Shown: positions 36,099-47,579 of the stretch, one piece after another
Numbering within the stretch: the stretch's first letter is position 1
Layout: the number at the start of each line of letters is the position of its first letter
NCBI GenBank assembly: GCA_013399855.1
Contig: VXAY01005262.1
Coordinates: forward strand, 394,175-458,174
Reading direction: 5' to 3'
From: Oxyruncus cristatus
Lineage: Eukaryota; Chordata; Aves; Passeriformes; Cotingidae
DNA: 64,000 nt
Translations under genes and position numbers: made by a program
The notes under the pieces: generated by a model
The model's input: the letters and a program-made list of their open reading frames with translations, nothing else
The model's database searches: none
What the model was told of the DNA's origin: nothing

Positions 36099-36961
36099 GT
36101 TAAAATAGTCATTGAGATTAAGCTTCACAGTTGGATACCAATATATATTCTACTTATATACACACATTTTGAGACTGTGGAGTTTGAGTCACTGAAGAGA
36201 CACAGCTCTGTCTAAAGCCAACTAGAACTGTGCTTTCAAAGCATGAAGTTTGCTATGCAAGCTATTCAAAGAAGAAAGCCAGAAGCTGCTACAATATTCA
36301 TGCCATTTGATGTCCCAGGTCTTCTATCTGGGAAATGGAAATAATGGAAAAATATCCCTTTTCTCAGGATCATGAAAATTAGTTTAAGCCCTTGGATAGG
36401 ATAATGATTTACAGAAAAGCATATCAGGGAAATAATGTTATACTTGTTAAAAAGATTAAAAGGTAGGGACTAATAGTTGCACATTCTGCACATTGAATAA
36501 GCCAGGGGTCTGGTGGAGTTAAGAGCAGTATATGATCATGTTAAGGTTGTTACAACTGACAATGGTCCTAGTAGTAACCACTTTTAATATTTTGACTTTA
36601 CAAGAAATAATGGTAAATTTTTTAAGAAGGCTCCAAGTTAGGCTTTAACTAATGCAGAGAAGCCAGTCTGCCTCCTAATACATTTTTATGATGCTCTTCT
36701 CCTCATCCTATATACTTGCATTTTCTCAAAAGGTAGAGATTTCCCCTCAAGTCCAAAGCATGTAAATAACCCAAATGCAACATTGTCTCTTCCAGACATT
36801 CAAAGACTGAAAAAAAATGTGTAACAGAGCAGCAATGCAGTAGCAGATCTATGACTGACCGGAAAGGAAAATCAAGCTTAAATCAGGATAAAATGGATGT
36901 TCAGATGATCTTATTTCAGGCTCTCTTTTTTTTCCTCCTTATCCCCATCCAACCTCAATGC

Positions 36962-36989
36962 AAAAAAAAAAAAAAAAAAAAAAAAAAAA
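36962..36989. repeat. Poly-A tract (28 bases)
   Basis: The longest homopolymer in the window. CR1 elements do not end in poly-A, so this is either a tail of an element mobilised differently or a plain microsatellite. The 150 bases before it show no recognisable retrocopy. Confidence 0.95.
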
Positions 36990-38429
36990 TCGACTACTGT
37001 TTGTGGTGATAAAAGAACATATCATTCGTACATTGCTCCCTGCCCCTCACACCACTGCTATTGGGCTCCGACTTCTAATCAAAGCCATGAAGAAAAGTCT
37101 CTGATGTCAGATCCAGCTTCCACATTGACTAGCCTTGAGTTGTTTTACCACAAGTGCTTGGAAATGTACTCGTATTAGGACAAATAGTACTTTGTATCTG
37201 CTTGGCAGCACATTAAAAAGAAAAATCAATTGGTATCAAACTTTAAGTCCAATAGGTTCTCATTATGAACAGATAACAACACAATTATACCATGACAATG
37301 AGTTTATGGCCATCACTCAATTATAATGTCAAGCCACCCTTACTCACTAACAGATGACATTACTTTTACAATCAGTTTAATCACAAGAAAATTATAATCT
37401 CATCACCCATCAGTATCAATTGTGCATGGTGTCAGATCAGTCTGAAGAAATAATTAGTTTCTATGCTGGAATTCCCCGGGTGGAGTATATTAGCACACAT
37501 ATACATAGTTTTCATTTAAACACAAGCTGTGTAAAACCATAAACATATGGGAGTAGAACTACAGTGTACAAAATCCAGAAATAATTGAGTGGTTTTATAT
37601 ACCCAGATCTTTTTGTTACCCTCCTGGCAGCCTATCACAGAAAACACACATTTTATCCTCAGCATTTCATGTTAAGTTTACCAAAGAGAAAAACACAATC
37701 ATTATTTTCATTTTGTTTTGGGAATTGCCTATATTATCTACTAAATTTCATTTCAGGATATGAAATCTTTGGAGATCTGTGTGTGCACTCTGGGAGAACA
37801 CAGGAAAAGCTGCAAGTTAGGCTCCTAGGCATTTCTCCAGATACATGGGAAGCCCTCTTTTAATGTTGCAGGATGTTGATATTCTTCCTAGTCCTCCATT
37901 TAAAATTTTAAAATGATGCTTTAGGAAATAAATAGCTTTTCAGCACACTAACATACTGAGTCCTTATGTGTTGGATTTAGGCGCACTGCTAATAAGCCTA
38001 TATTTACCACTAAATACTTAATATCTCACTGTAATGTTAAACGGATTAGGTATTTAAAACCACCCAAAAATTTAAGTTCAGGATCAAAACCATGGAACAA
38101 TGCGATTGATGTAAAGAAGTTATTTTTCAGCTTTTTTTGAAGGAATAGTTCGATATTGTGAACTGACACAAAAAATAGGCTAGATTTACTGTGTTTCCTC
38201 TTTTTTGACCCTTTAAAAAGAGTTCAGGGAGACCTGGAGGGCTCACAGATTGCAGGTTGTAACCCAGTGTTCTGCACCCTCCCTTTGTTCCTTCACCATT
38301 AGAAACCAGAGAAGACATCTGAAGCTTCTACCCTGAGTTGTCTCCAAAACACAGCTAAGCTGTCTGGCAGGAAAAAAAAAAAATCTGCTTTACCAACTAC
38401 ATAAAAATGTTACTGAACTTAAAAAAAAA

Positions 38430-38440
38430 TATATATATAT
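38430..38440. repeat. Short TA dinucleotide repeat
   Basis: Five and a half TA units following a run of nine A. Confidence 0.9.
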
Positions 38441-40289
38441 GCAAGGCTGGTATGCATAGACAGTGTTTGAGTGCATGAAAAAGGAGGCATGGTTTATGGG
38501 ACAACCCTAGAGCAGAGATGCCAGAAAGGTCCTCTGAAGGACTTAAGCATCACTTGCCCTAATTGCTAGATCTTTGGAAAGCTTAGGTAAGAATCAGATG
38601 TTTGGGTTGGGGCAGCTGCACACCTACATAAAGTAAGAGCCTTTGTAAACACCAGATCAGATAAAGAGGAGACACTGGTCAGTTTATGTAGTTTTAGGGG
38701 AAAGTGACTGCTGAATGGGACTTTTTAAACAGAAGCATAGACTTGAAGTCTGTTTTAGTTCCATTTTAGTGTTCAATGTCCTTCTGTATGACTCGGTAAG
38801 ACTTGTAGACGCCTGTATATTATTGAAAGTCAATGAGAAGGAAGTCCTGAGTCACCAAAGTACTTTTTTGTTTATTGTTCTTTCCATTAAACAGTGTGAT
38901 GTAATTATTTATGTCAAATAATACAGTAAGATTTTTGCAGCAGAGAGAGCCAAGTCTTTCATATTGACATTAGGTGAGTAAAAACACAGTGTTACAGGAG
39001 TTTTATAATCCTAGTAGAAAGAGGAGTTAAGTATTCATCTGGACTGTTGCAGCCATGTAAGTTAAATGAAAATAATAAATTCAATGATTAGTCTGCACTG
39101 TCTCTTATTTTTTCTCTGTGTACATAATTACTTTTTGAAAGCAACAGACATGATTTTTTTAATTATTTTTTGCTACACACCTTTTGTTCATTATTATTTG
39201 GTTGTACTTAGGAAAAAAGGATTTGTAAACCACAATTGCTCTTTTAAGTACATCCAAGTTAATTACACAAGCAATAATATAAAACCAACGTAATTCAAGC
39301 GATTTTTAGCGCGCACACATATACTTCTTTTTGTTTATAGAAACTTTCTTATTTGTATTCTGAGGACATAATAGCAGTCTCTTTTCTCCTACAGACTTGA
39401 TCTTAAATGGTATGCAAGTGTCGGTAATACACACTTTGGAATGCAAACCAAGATGTGCACTTAGCAACTGACAGCTCACAGTGACTCACGTTCTGTGTGA
39501 TCTCCTCCAGTGATCAGAGATTCCACTTGAGTGCTATAACCCTGGTATTGCTAACTGCAGGAGTGCAGGCCATTAAGCTTAGCAACAGTACATTCCAATA
39601 TTTTTTTTTTCTTTCTTACTGCAGTTTGCTACTGGAGAAGAACTGCAGCTTTGAATTGGGAACCCTGAAGCAAAGGGGGAAAATAAAATACACTTTGTGA
39701 TACGTATAAAACATTTTCTAGTTTTGTGGCCAACACCACAACTTTTGGAACAAAAGAAGAACTTTCAGACCCTCTTCCAAGAACTGAATCTACAACAGAA
39801 GGCAAAATTTTCTCTGCAATCGTCTCTGGTTGAGCAAGCAAGCAAGAGGTTTGGCTGCAGAATCAGGAAATGCAAGGGATCCAGCACAGTGAGTTTTTTA
39901 GCACAGAAAAGTGTGTGGTCTGCTCAGGAGAACTTAGTAAATATGAAAGAGTGTATGGGCAGGGATAATAGGAAAAGGAGAAAGACAAAGAGGCCAGCTG
40001 ACTAGCCCAATTCAAGTATTTCAATCTGTCTTTCTCTGAAACCAGCCAGTGCATGTACAGTTTACCACTTTTTTTTCCATTCTGTATAGAAATCAGATAT
40101 CTTGCTTTTCCACTACAAGTACTTCACAACCCATAAACTCAGTTGCATCAGAATATAGCTCCCTTCTGGGGCAGTGCCACCACCCTCAGAGATACTTTTT
40201 CCCAGGAGCAACCTTCTACCAAAAACACACAAGCTGTGTATAGTCTCATCAAGCACACCAGTCGAACACATCTACTACCTTGTTTTCAG

Positions 40290-40324
40290 TTCCTGACATC
40301 AAAGCCTCCTACATCAGCACTGAG
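40290..40324 (+). other. Candidate micro-exon
   Basis: The acceptor ACTACCTTGTTTTCAG ends at 40289 and the donor CTGAG/GTAAGC begins at 40325. Both are close to vertebrate consensus. The 35 bases between are open in one frame, reading PDIKASYISTE after two phase bases and ending on a codon boundary. No neighbouring exon in compatible phase was found, and chance pairs are expected, so support is limited to splice-site quality. Confidence 0.15.
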
Positions 40325-40931
40325 GTAAGCTGAGCAGTCTGCACATCTCCTTTCTAACATCACTGTACTCAGCTCTCCAATGTACAGCAACCAGCTCAGT
40401 CTGACAACAGCAAAATTGAATAGATGACTGGTGTGCTCTCATTTGCAGTGTGATCAGCACTGTCTTGGTCACTAACAGATGTTCTTTGCCAATTGTGTTG
40501 TCATTTGTGTTAATTGTACCTGGTATCTCTCTTTGCCCCGATTACCAAACAAAATAAGAACTAATCACAAATTATTATACTTTCAAGTAGAGGTAATTAT
40601 ATACAGCGTATTTCTGCAGCACCAAAAAGTAGACTATAAAACATCTAACATTGGCAAAGAACTCTGCAGACACATAAGTCTTGCTAGGAAATCAAGATGG
40701 CTTGGGCATACAGAAAGATTTGGCAGACCCTTCACATATTTAAGTGGTTCCCTGTGCTGACCTGCAGAAATGAAGCTATTTCTATCCCACTGCAACAGCA
40801 GGCAGTGCAGAGACAACAACCTCTGCCAGCTTTCTGTATGCTCCACGTGTTACACGGTCTTGGCTTCCCTTGCAGCACAGAGTCAGCTCAACAACATAAT
40901 AGTCACTTCAAGATGAGAGATGAAGAGCAGG
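40325..40931. other. Gene-free stretch before the CR1 element
   Basis: Moderately GC-richer than average in 40680-40900, with overlapping 70-93 codon open frames on both strands and no recognisable product. No repeat family identified until CR1 sequence begins near 40932. Confidence 0.5.
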
Positions 40932-42113
40932 ACATCCTTGACTAACCTGATCTCCTTTACGACTAAGTGACCCACTTACTGGCTGTGGAAGTTTTCCACC
41001 TGGACTTGAGTAAAGCCTTTGACACCATCTCCCACAGCATTCTCCTGGAGAGAGAGAAACGGGCTGGGTAAAAAACTATCTGGATATCCAGGCCCACAGT
41101 GGTGGTAGTAAACAGAGTTAAATCCAGTTTAACTTGTGGCCAGTCACAAGTGATGTTCCCCAGGGCCCAGTGTTGGGGCCAGTTCTGTTTAATACCTTTA
41201 TCAATGATCTGGACGAGGGGATCAAGTGCACCATCAGTCAGTTTGCAAACACCAAATTGACTGGAAGTGTTGATCTGCTGGAGAGTGGGAAGGCTCTGCA
41301 GAGGTATCTGGACAGCCTGGATCGATGGGTCAAGGCCAACTGTGTGAGGTTCAACAAGGCCAACTGCTGGGCCCTACACTTCAGCTACAACAACCCCCTG
41401 TAGTGCTACAAGCTTGGGGTAGAGTGGCTGGAAAGCTGCCCAGCAGAAAAGGACCTGGGAATGATTGTTGACAGCAGCTGACCATGAGCCAGCAATGTGT
41501 GCCCATGTGGCCAAGAAGGCCAATGACATCCTGGCTTGGATCAGAAAAAGTGAGGCCAGCAGGACCAGGGCAGTGATCGTCCCCTGGTACTCAGCACTGG
41601 TGATGCCACACCTCAAGTCCTGTATTCAGTTCTGGGCCCCTCACTACAAGGTGAGGTGCTGGAACATGTTCAGAGAAGGGCAACAGAGCTGGTGAAGGGA
41701 TTCGAGCACGTCTGATGAGGAGCAGTTGAGAGAGCTGGGATTGTTTAACCTGGATTAAAGGAGGTTCAGGGGAGACCTTTTTGCTCTCTACAGATACCTG
41801 AAAGCAGGTTGTAGCCAGGTGGGGCTCAGTCTCTTCCCCCAGCTGACAAGTGACAGGACAAGAGGAAATCACCTCAAGTTGCACCAAGGGAAATTTAGAT
41901 TGGATACTAGGAAAAAATTCTTCATTGAAAAGGTGGTCAAGTATTGGAACAGGCTGCCAAGGGGTTGAGTCACCATCCCTGGAGGTATTTAAAAGACTGC
42001 AGGCATGGCACTTAGGGACATGGCTTGTTAGTGGACCTGGCAGTGCTGGGTTAACAGTTGGACTCAATGTCCTTAGAGGTCTTTTCCAACCTAAACAATT
42101 CTGTGATTCTATG
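40932..42113 (+). mobile_element. CR1 LINE fragment with partial reverse transcriptase, plus strand
   Basis: The longest CR1 copy in the window, 5'-truncated and ending at 42113 with the tandem ATTCTGTG/ATTCTATG terminus. It begins within the reverse transcriptase (LTNLISF-type block), has an internal loss near 41040-41090, and continues through [13 protein letters not shown] to the 3' untranslated region. The catalytic FADD box has become FANT at about 41239-41250, losing both aspartates, so this copy could not polymerise DNA even without its other breaks. Frame changes and stops occur between 41134-41403, 41465-41695 and 41850-42122. CR1 encodes an endonuclease-reverse transcriptase that copies its own RNA into new genomic sites; here only the fossil remains. 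Confidence 0.96.
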
Positions 42114-45100
42114 CTTTGCTAATGGATTAAATGCATCCTAAGTCTTAATACACTCAAATTAGAGACTCTAGAGGTACTCTACCACCTACCGCAGCTACCA
42201 GGTGATCACAGAAATTGCCTTGCAGTTATTCTACTCCAGGTCTGCTAGATGTCAAGGGGAAAAGCTTCTATTTCTTCAGCTTCTATAATTTCTTTGAGCA
42301 AAATCCACTTTAACTTGGAAATCAGGAAGCAATTCCACTTTCCAATTGCAGGACACAATTTAAATGCACGTCTATCAGCAAGAATAAATTATCTTAAAAA
42401 GTGCCAGAAGGTCATTATGTTTATTCTGCTTATAGTTGCTTAGTTTTTCTTCTAATTTTCCAGCTTTTGTTTTATTTATTCTGTTGAATAGATTTTTGTT
42501 TGCATCTGGTTTTGAATTTTTGCCCTCGTTGTCCTTGTTACATAATCTACATTCTTCAATAATATGGAGAGTCTGAAACCAGAAAACAAAGCACTTTGAA
42601 ATAGGTTACCTTTCAGTACTGTGTATTCATTCAAGTTCATAGACTAGGATCTCCAGTTAAGCATCTAATTATGCAGATCAATGCCCTTGTCCATTTAAAT
42701 ACCTGAATGAGGCCAGTTTCAGTTTCTGCGGTCTCTCATTTAGGTACACAATTACTAATTTTTTAAAACACTTGATAAACTCTATGTGATACTTCTTTCC
42801 ACTTTCCTATTTTCTCAAGTACATCTGTTATTACTACTGCTTTCCCAAGTATCAGGTACTGATATAATTTAAATTTGGAGAATAAATGCTCAGTTAAGTG
42901 CACAATAACCCAGGCAAATACGCAGTTCCAGGTATGTTCTAAAATTTGTATTTCTAACTAACACATTATATTTATAAATTACTGTTCTGATAAGAATTAC
43001 TTTGCTAATATACATTTAGTTCTGTGTTTTCAGTCATTTCTAGTAGGTTCTTAGGAAGAAATAGATGACTGAGGCATGACAAATTCAAAAATGCATAGGT
43101 GTATAAAAATCAAGAAGAAAGCAAAACTACACTTTCACATCTTGATTTTGGAAAAAGACAACAAATTATGGCAAGGAGCTTTTACTCTGATGAGATTTCA
43201 ATAGTCTGTATTTATGTTGAAGGCCTTGGGATTTTTTTCATCTGAATCAGTAGACACTTCTTCATTTGTTGAATACAAACTTCCAAAGAGCATTCTCTTT
43301 TATTCATCTGAAAGTATAAAAGTCTCCTAATCATCATTGTTTCTAAGTATTTAGACCTCCTGAAGTGACGTACATATACATATAAGGGGATAACACTTTG
43401 TTATATGAATTTCCACACACTTCAGTTACTACCTTTACTGCAACTTCAACACTTTCAGAAGGCATCCATTCTATGTTTTATATGTAAAAATTAAATTTTA
43501 CATCACACAAGCCAAAATATATGGATGATACACACTGTGCTTAATCTCTAATCAATGCCTCAGCAGTTTTATGGGTTTGTAATAATCTAATTAGAAGTAA
43601 AGCATGTATTGTGATAACCTCAAACATTCAGCTAGAAGTATGAAATTCCATCGTAAGTTACTTAGAAAGTAACTCCTACTACAAGCTTAATATGAGTTAT
43701 TAGATGATAATCTGAAGAACTCTTTTCTAAATTGATAAAACTTCATACTCTGAGGAGAAAGTGTTTCTCTATTGTCAGCAGGTTCTGTTGGCATATGAAA
43801 AACACTGGTTCAAACCTTTGCTTGGCATAATAATCCTGAGCAAAAATTGACGCACTAAAATTTCTACAAGAAGCTTGTATACTTATCCTAAATGGAAGCC
43901 ATATATCCATGTCAGATCCTAACCCTACGGACCACCTGTGTTCACTAGGTGATAATATGCAACAGGGCAGTCGACGAGAAACAAAGCCCGTCGTTCATTT
44001 AAAAAGAAATAGTTCAACACAGCCTTCTCTTGTGACACATTAAATAAGATAGGCAGAAGTGGCAGGGTGCTAATTACTCTAGTGATGTGATCCATTTTCT
44101 AAATAGTGAGAACATCAATAATTCATCAGAAGTGGCTGTTAAAAAATTTAATGTCTGACAATCCAAGGCTGGAAAATCAGAAGATAATCTTTTGTGTCTA
44201 CTAGTTGGCATTCAGAGGCTTTCTTTTCATTATAAAATATGAATGCATTGTTCCTGCTTGAAGCAGTTTAGATTATGAAAGATGGCAGACGTATAATATG
44301 TCTAGATTTGATTGTTTCAGGTAGGAAGGCAGAACCCAGCAGACAGAAATGCAGATGTCACATATTTAACAAAAATGAGGTTTACAAATATGTTTAATAA
44401 AGTCTGAATGGTTTCTGCTAATAGTAGCAGCCCAATTATGTGGAAGTGAGTATAGCCATATAAACATAAAAATATGAAGTAATCAGGTGGTTGTGCTGGC
44501 TGAATATTGCACTTCTAGTTAAGAAAAATCCCATGCTTACTCACAAGAGCTTCATTTAGCTGTTAAGTTCACATCAACATTTCAGAGAGAGAGCATTAAC
44601 GACTACAAAGTCAAAGCATATTGCAGAAATGGACTGGCAAGGCATTCTCTTTGCTTACATGAATTTCTAGCTTCTAAATTTCTGCAGAAATGTAGACAAA
44701 AATAATATGTGATAAAAGCCTTCTTGTTTAACCGTGTCAGAGCATAATTTGCAGGTATGTGTTTTTTGAATAGAAAAGTTTAGAAAGGTGTTGCCTTGTC
44801 TCCCAAAAAATCAGAACATAAGTTCCTGCATTATCTACAGCTCAGCTATAGGTATTTAGGCACTTACCTTCTGTTCTGACAAGTACATTCTCTCAAAATC
44901 AGTGACAATTAGGTGTTCAAATAAGAATTAGGTTCTCAAATAGCTTTGTGGATATTGGCCTATGTCCCAGACTGAAACAGGTTAAAAGCTTCAATTAGAA
45001 TTTAAGTGGATCATAACATAATAGTCCTGCTGCAACAAAATGGGTTTAGCAATGCTATTTCTCTCCTTTAACTGCTCAAACAGAATTTTAATGAAAGTCT

Positions 45101-45482
45101 TATGAAACAATCTCACCATATACAAACTGCTTAAACCTCCAAATCCTTGAATCATCAATATTTCAGTCCTCATGACTTTTCTCACCATGGACCAACAGAC
45201 AGAGCTTTATATTGTTTTGTAACTCCCATATGTAATCCTTCATTAAAATTTAGATTGATCCCTAAAGGAGATACTTCACATATTCTTGCTTCTGAGAACT
45301 GATAATTGAATTTTATCAGTTTTATGATTAGGTAGGTGCTCAGAGTATGCTTGAATTATTTGCCACATAATGTGATGCACTTGAAATTTTAACTTTTTTT
45401 CTAAAATTCCTGTGACATTATGGCAGGATAGACCCACCCTGATAAGACCTAAAATCCAATCCAGCTATCATGCAAGATCAAC
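42114..45482. other. Gene-free AT-rich stretch
   Basis: No open frame above about 65 codons, no repeats of known family. A small cluster of CpGs at 43972-43993 forms a 5-bp inverted repeat (CGACG...CGTCG) in otherwise CpG-poor DNA. Confidence 0.6.
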
Positions 45483-45636
45483 TGTTGGGGCCAGGGTGTT
45501 GTCTTGGTGTTAATTATGCTAAAACCATTCTGGTTCCTCAAACTTTGAATGCACACCCTGCTTTTTGAAGTCTGATTTGACAGATAAACTGATAGCTGAC
45601 CTGTAAATGTGTGACTAGCAGTCAATTACTTTATAC

Positions 45637-45643
45637 TATAAAA
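45637..45643 (+). promoter_or_regulatory. TATA box of the ERVL-like LTR
   Basis: TATAAAA about 155 bases into the LTR, followed by the GC-rich segment expected near a retroviral start site. Confidence 0.6.
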
Positions 45644-45982
45644 GTCTAGTCCCCTCTCGTGCAGCCAGGTTCTTTGGACACAACCCTTCTTGGGGTGTAT
45701 GTGTGGAGATTCCTCTCTTGGGCTGGGGGTGCTCCCCCAAGGATACTCCTCCAGGTTGAGAGAAAGAGATCTCCCCACGAGCGCTGGTGTGGGTGAGTTA
45801 CATCAGTTCTCTACTTCATAATTATTTATTTTTGCTAGCTTTAATATAACTGCTTCAATAATTGCTTTGTTACAGTGCACTGTACTACTTTATGCTATAT
45901 TATACTCTACTAGTAGATTTTTAGTGTTTATATTGTGTAGTAAATAGTTCTGATTAAGATTTCTTTCTGATCATTTGTATAA

Positions 45983-45988
45983 AATAAA
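45983..45988 (+). terminator. AATAAA signal in the ERVL-like LTR
   Basis: Canonical hexamer about 346 bases downstream of the TATA box, compatible with the R/U5 boundary of the LTR. Confidence 0.5.
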
Positions 45989-46210
45989 TTATTCATTCTA
46001 TATAAATATTCTTATTTTGCCAATCATTAAAAGTTGCGGGACAAAAGTTGTTCAATCACATCTCTATAATTCCTTACATTTAAACCATTAACATAGTCTG
46101 AGGCTAAGACTGGGTTTAACTGCACTTAGACTCTTTTGTGAGAAGGGGTTTAGAAAGCAAGGGAATCCTTTCTGTACCTCAAGACTCACCAGCAAGGCTT
46201 CGCTTTTTAA

Positions 46211-46276
46211 TAACTTTAGTTATAAAGTTATTATAATAATAGTCTAAGCCTTCTAGACTAATAGTCTAAGCCTTCC
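46211..46276. repeat. Two hairpins and a 22-bp tandem near the LTR 3' end
   Basis: TAACTTTA at 46211-46218 pairs with TAAAGTTA at 46223-46230 to give an 8-bp stem. TAGTCTA at 46240-46246 pairs with TAGACTA at 46254-46260. The second hairpin also overlaps a 22-bp tandem: the unit AATAGTCTAAGCCTTC starts at 46238 and again at 46260. Confidence 0.8.
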
Positions 46277-47336
46277 ACTCCCACCCACACCAGACATTAG
46301 CTGCAACTTTTCATTTCTGGCAACTCAAAGTAATACATTTCATCTTAACATCAGACAAATTCCTCTCGCAAGTGCAAGCTGCCCATAAACAAAGAGTACT
46401 GCTAGTCCAGGACTTACTAGTACCTACAGACACCAGTGATCTTAAATGACTTCACTTTAGGCTCTTGAAAGGGAACTTTTCTCTTTTTTACCTACCACTT
46501 CCAAGGTAACTCAAGCTGAAATTCAAACATCATACAAGTAGTCACTTCTCAAAATTTTGCAAAGAAAGGTAAGCTATTTCTTTTCTGAGAATGGGTCCAT
46601 GAAAATCCAGAAATACTCTCTCAAAATCTAGAACATCTTATGTGAGAAGATGGGAGATCTTGTAACATGTATCCACTGTAGAGCCAAGATCTAAATGGGC
46701 TGCATGCACATCAGAAAAAAAAATGTATCTGTGAACTCTGCTTGAAGAACCGTTCTCAAGAAACTATAAACTGGTTAAAAATCATGCCAGGAAAACTAGG
46801 AAAGATCATTGCAAACTCACCTAGTATGATGAGAGAGGAAAAAATCCCACAAAAAAACCTGCTATAAAAAAACCCACTAAAATTAATCTACCTAAACTAG
46901 TATATGCAAACCATTCTCAAAATCTTTCAGCACATCTGAAATATTAGAAGAAATTAATCTACACCATTTGAAAACCATTTGTACAGAGATAATACTTTGC
47001 ATGAACTCCAACTAGAAATGCCCAGCCTCTATAATTAAAGGCTGACTTTAATGCTTTATGTTCTGTCTGGATCATTTAAGGTTTATTAAATCCTGTGGTT
47101 AACAGTTAACCAACTTTTATAATTGCTTTTCTCTGAAAGAAAAAATAAATCAATTTTATCTTTTTTCCAGTCACTAAATCAGTGACTGGGAAAAATAAAG
47201 ACACATTTTCATGCCTTTAGATTTATTATTTATTTTTATTCTTGACTATTACAGGCATCCTCCCCACATACTGTTTTGTCAGCAGTACAGTTCCTCAGCA
47301 TTAGAGATTACTTTGTGAAAGCCAAGTCTCAATGCC

Positions 47337-47460
47337 AAAAGAAAAAAAAAACAGAACAAAACAAAAACACCAAAAAAACCCACAAACAAACAAAAAACCA
47401 AAAAAAACCCAAACCAAAACAAAACAAAAAACAACCCCACCCAACAACCAAACAAGAAAA
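47337..47460 (+). repeat. A-rich (A)nC low-complexity tract
   Basis: Some 120 bases made almost entirely of A with interspersed C, in units such as CAAA, AAAAC and CCCAAA. Confidence 0.95.
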
Positions 47461-47537
47461 CATCACAGATATTCTAGAGCTTATTCCATCTCTTCACTGT
47501 GGAATCAATCCCGCCTGAATGGGAAATAAAGTGGAGG

Positions 47538-47579
47538 AAAAAAACAAACAAACACAAAAACCCCAAAACAAACGAAAAA
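47538..47579 (+). repeat. Second A-rich (A)nC tract
   Basis: Same composition as the tract 77 bases upstream; the intervening DNA is of ordinary complexity. Confidence 0.9.

Larger units (their letters stand above)
36099..40289. other. Gene-free AT-rich stretch
   Basis: No recognisable gene or repeat apart from a 28-base A run and a short AT repeat at 38430-38440. The largest open frames are about 100 codons (plus 39697-40005) and show no family resemblance. Several pyrimidine-rich AG sites lie around 39.4-39.6 kb without good partner donors. Confidence 0.55.
45483..46313 (+). mobile_element. ERVL-like LTR, plus strand, 3' border uncertain
   Basis: The element starts TGTTGGGG at 45483. It has a U3-like region with a TATAAAA box at 45637-45643, a GC-rich segment at 45655-45790 (R/U5-like, with GTTGAGAGAAAGAGATCTCC), an AT-rich part with AATAAA at 45983-45988, and a 3' segment ending around 46294-46313. 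The whole resembles an LTR type common in bird genomes and usually placed with ERVL. I place the end at the CA of 46312-46313, four bases before a TGGCAACTC sequence that could be a primer-binding site. Another possible end is the CA at 46293-46294. I could not find a convincing 5-bp duplication of the left flank TCAAC, so the right end may be truncated or the LTR may continue into a short internal remnant. Confidence 0.7.

Noticed and set aside
41591..42067. 158-codon minus-strand open frame
   Set aside because: It is antisense to the CR1 copy at 40932-42113, and its reading is the reverse of known CR1 coding sequence.
46314..47300. Possible proviral internal region after the ERVL-like LTR
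   Set aside because: No frame with gag, protease, polymerase or envelope resemblance was seen, and the sequence looks like host DNA.
47276..47529. Lysine/threonine/asparagine-rich frames resembling a nuclear-localisation tail
   Set aside because: Translation of the A-rich (A)nC low-complexity tract.
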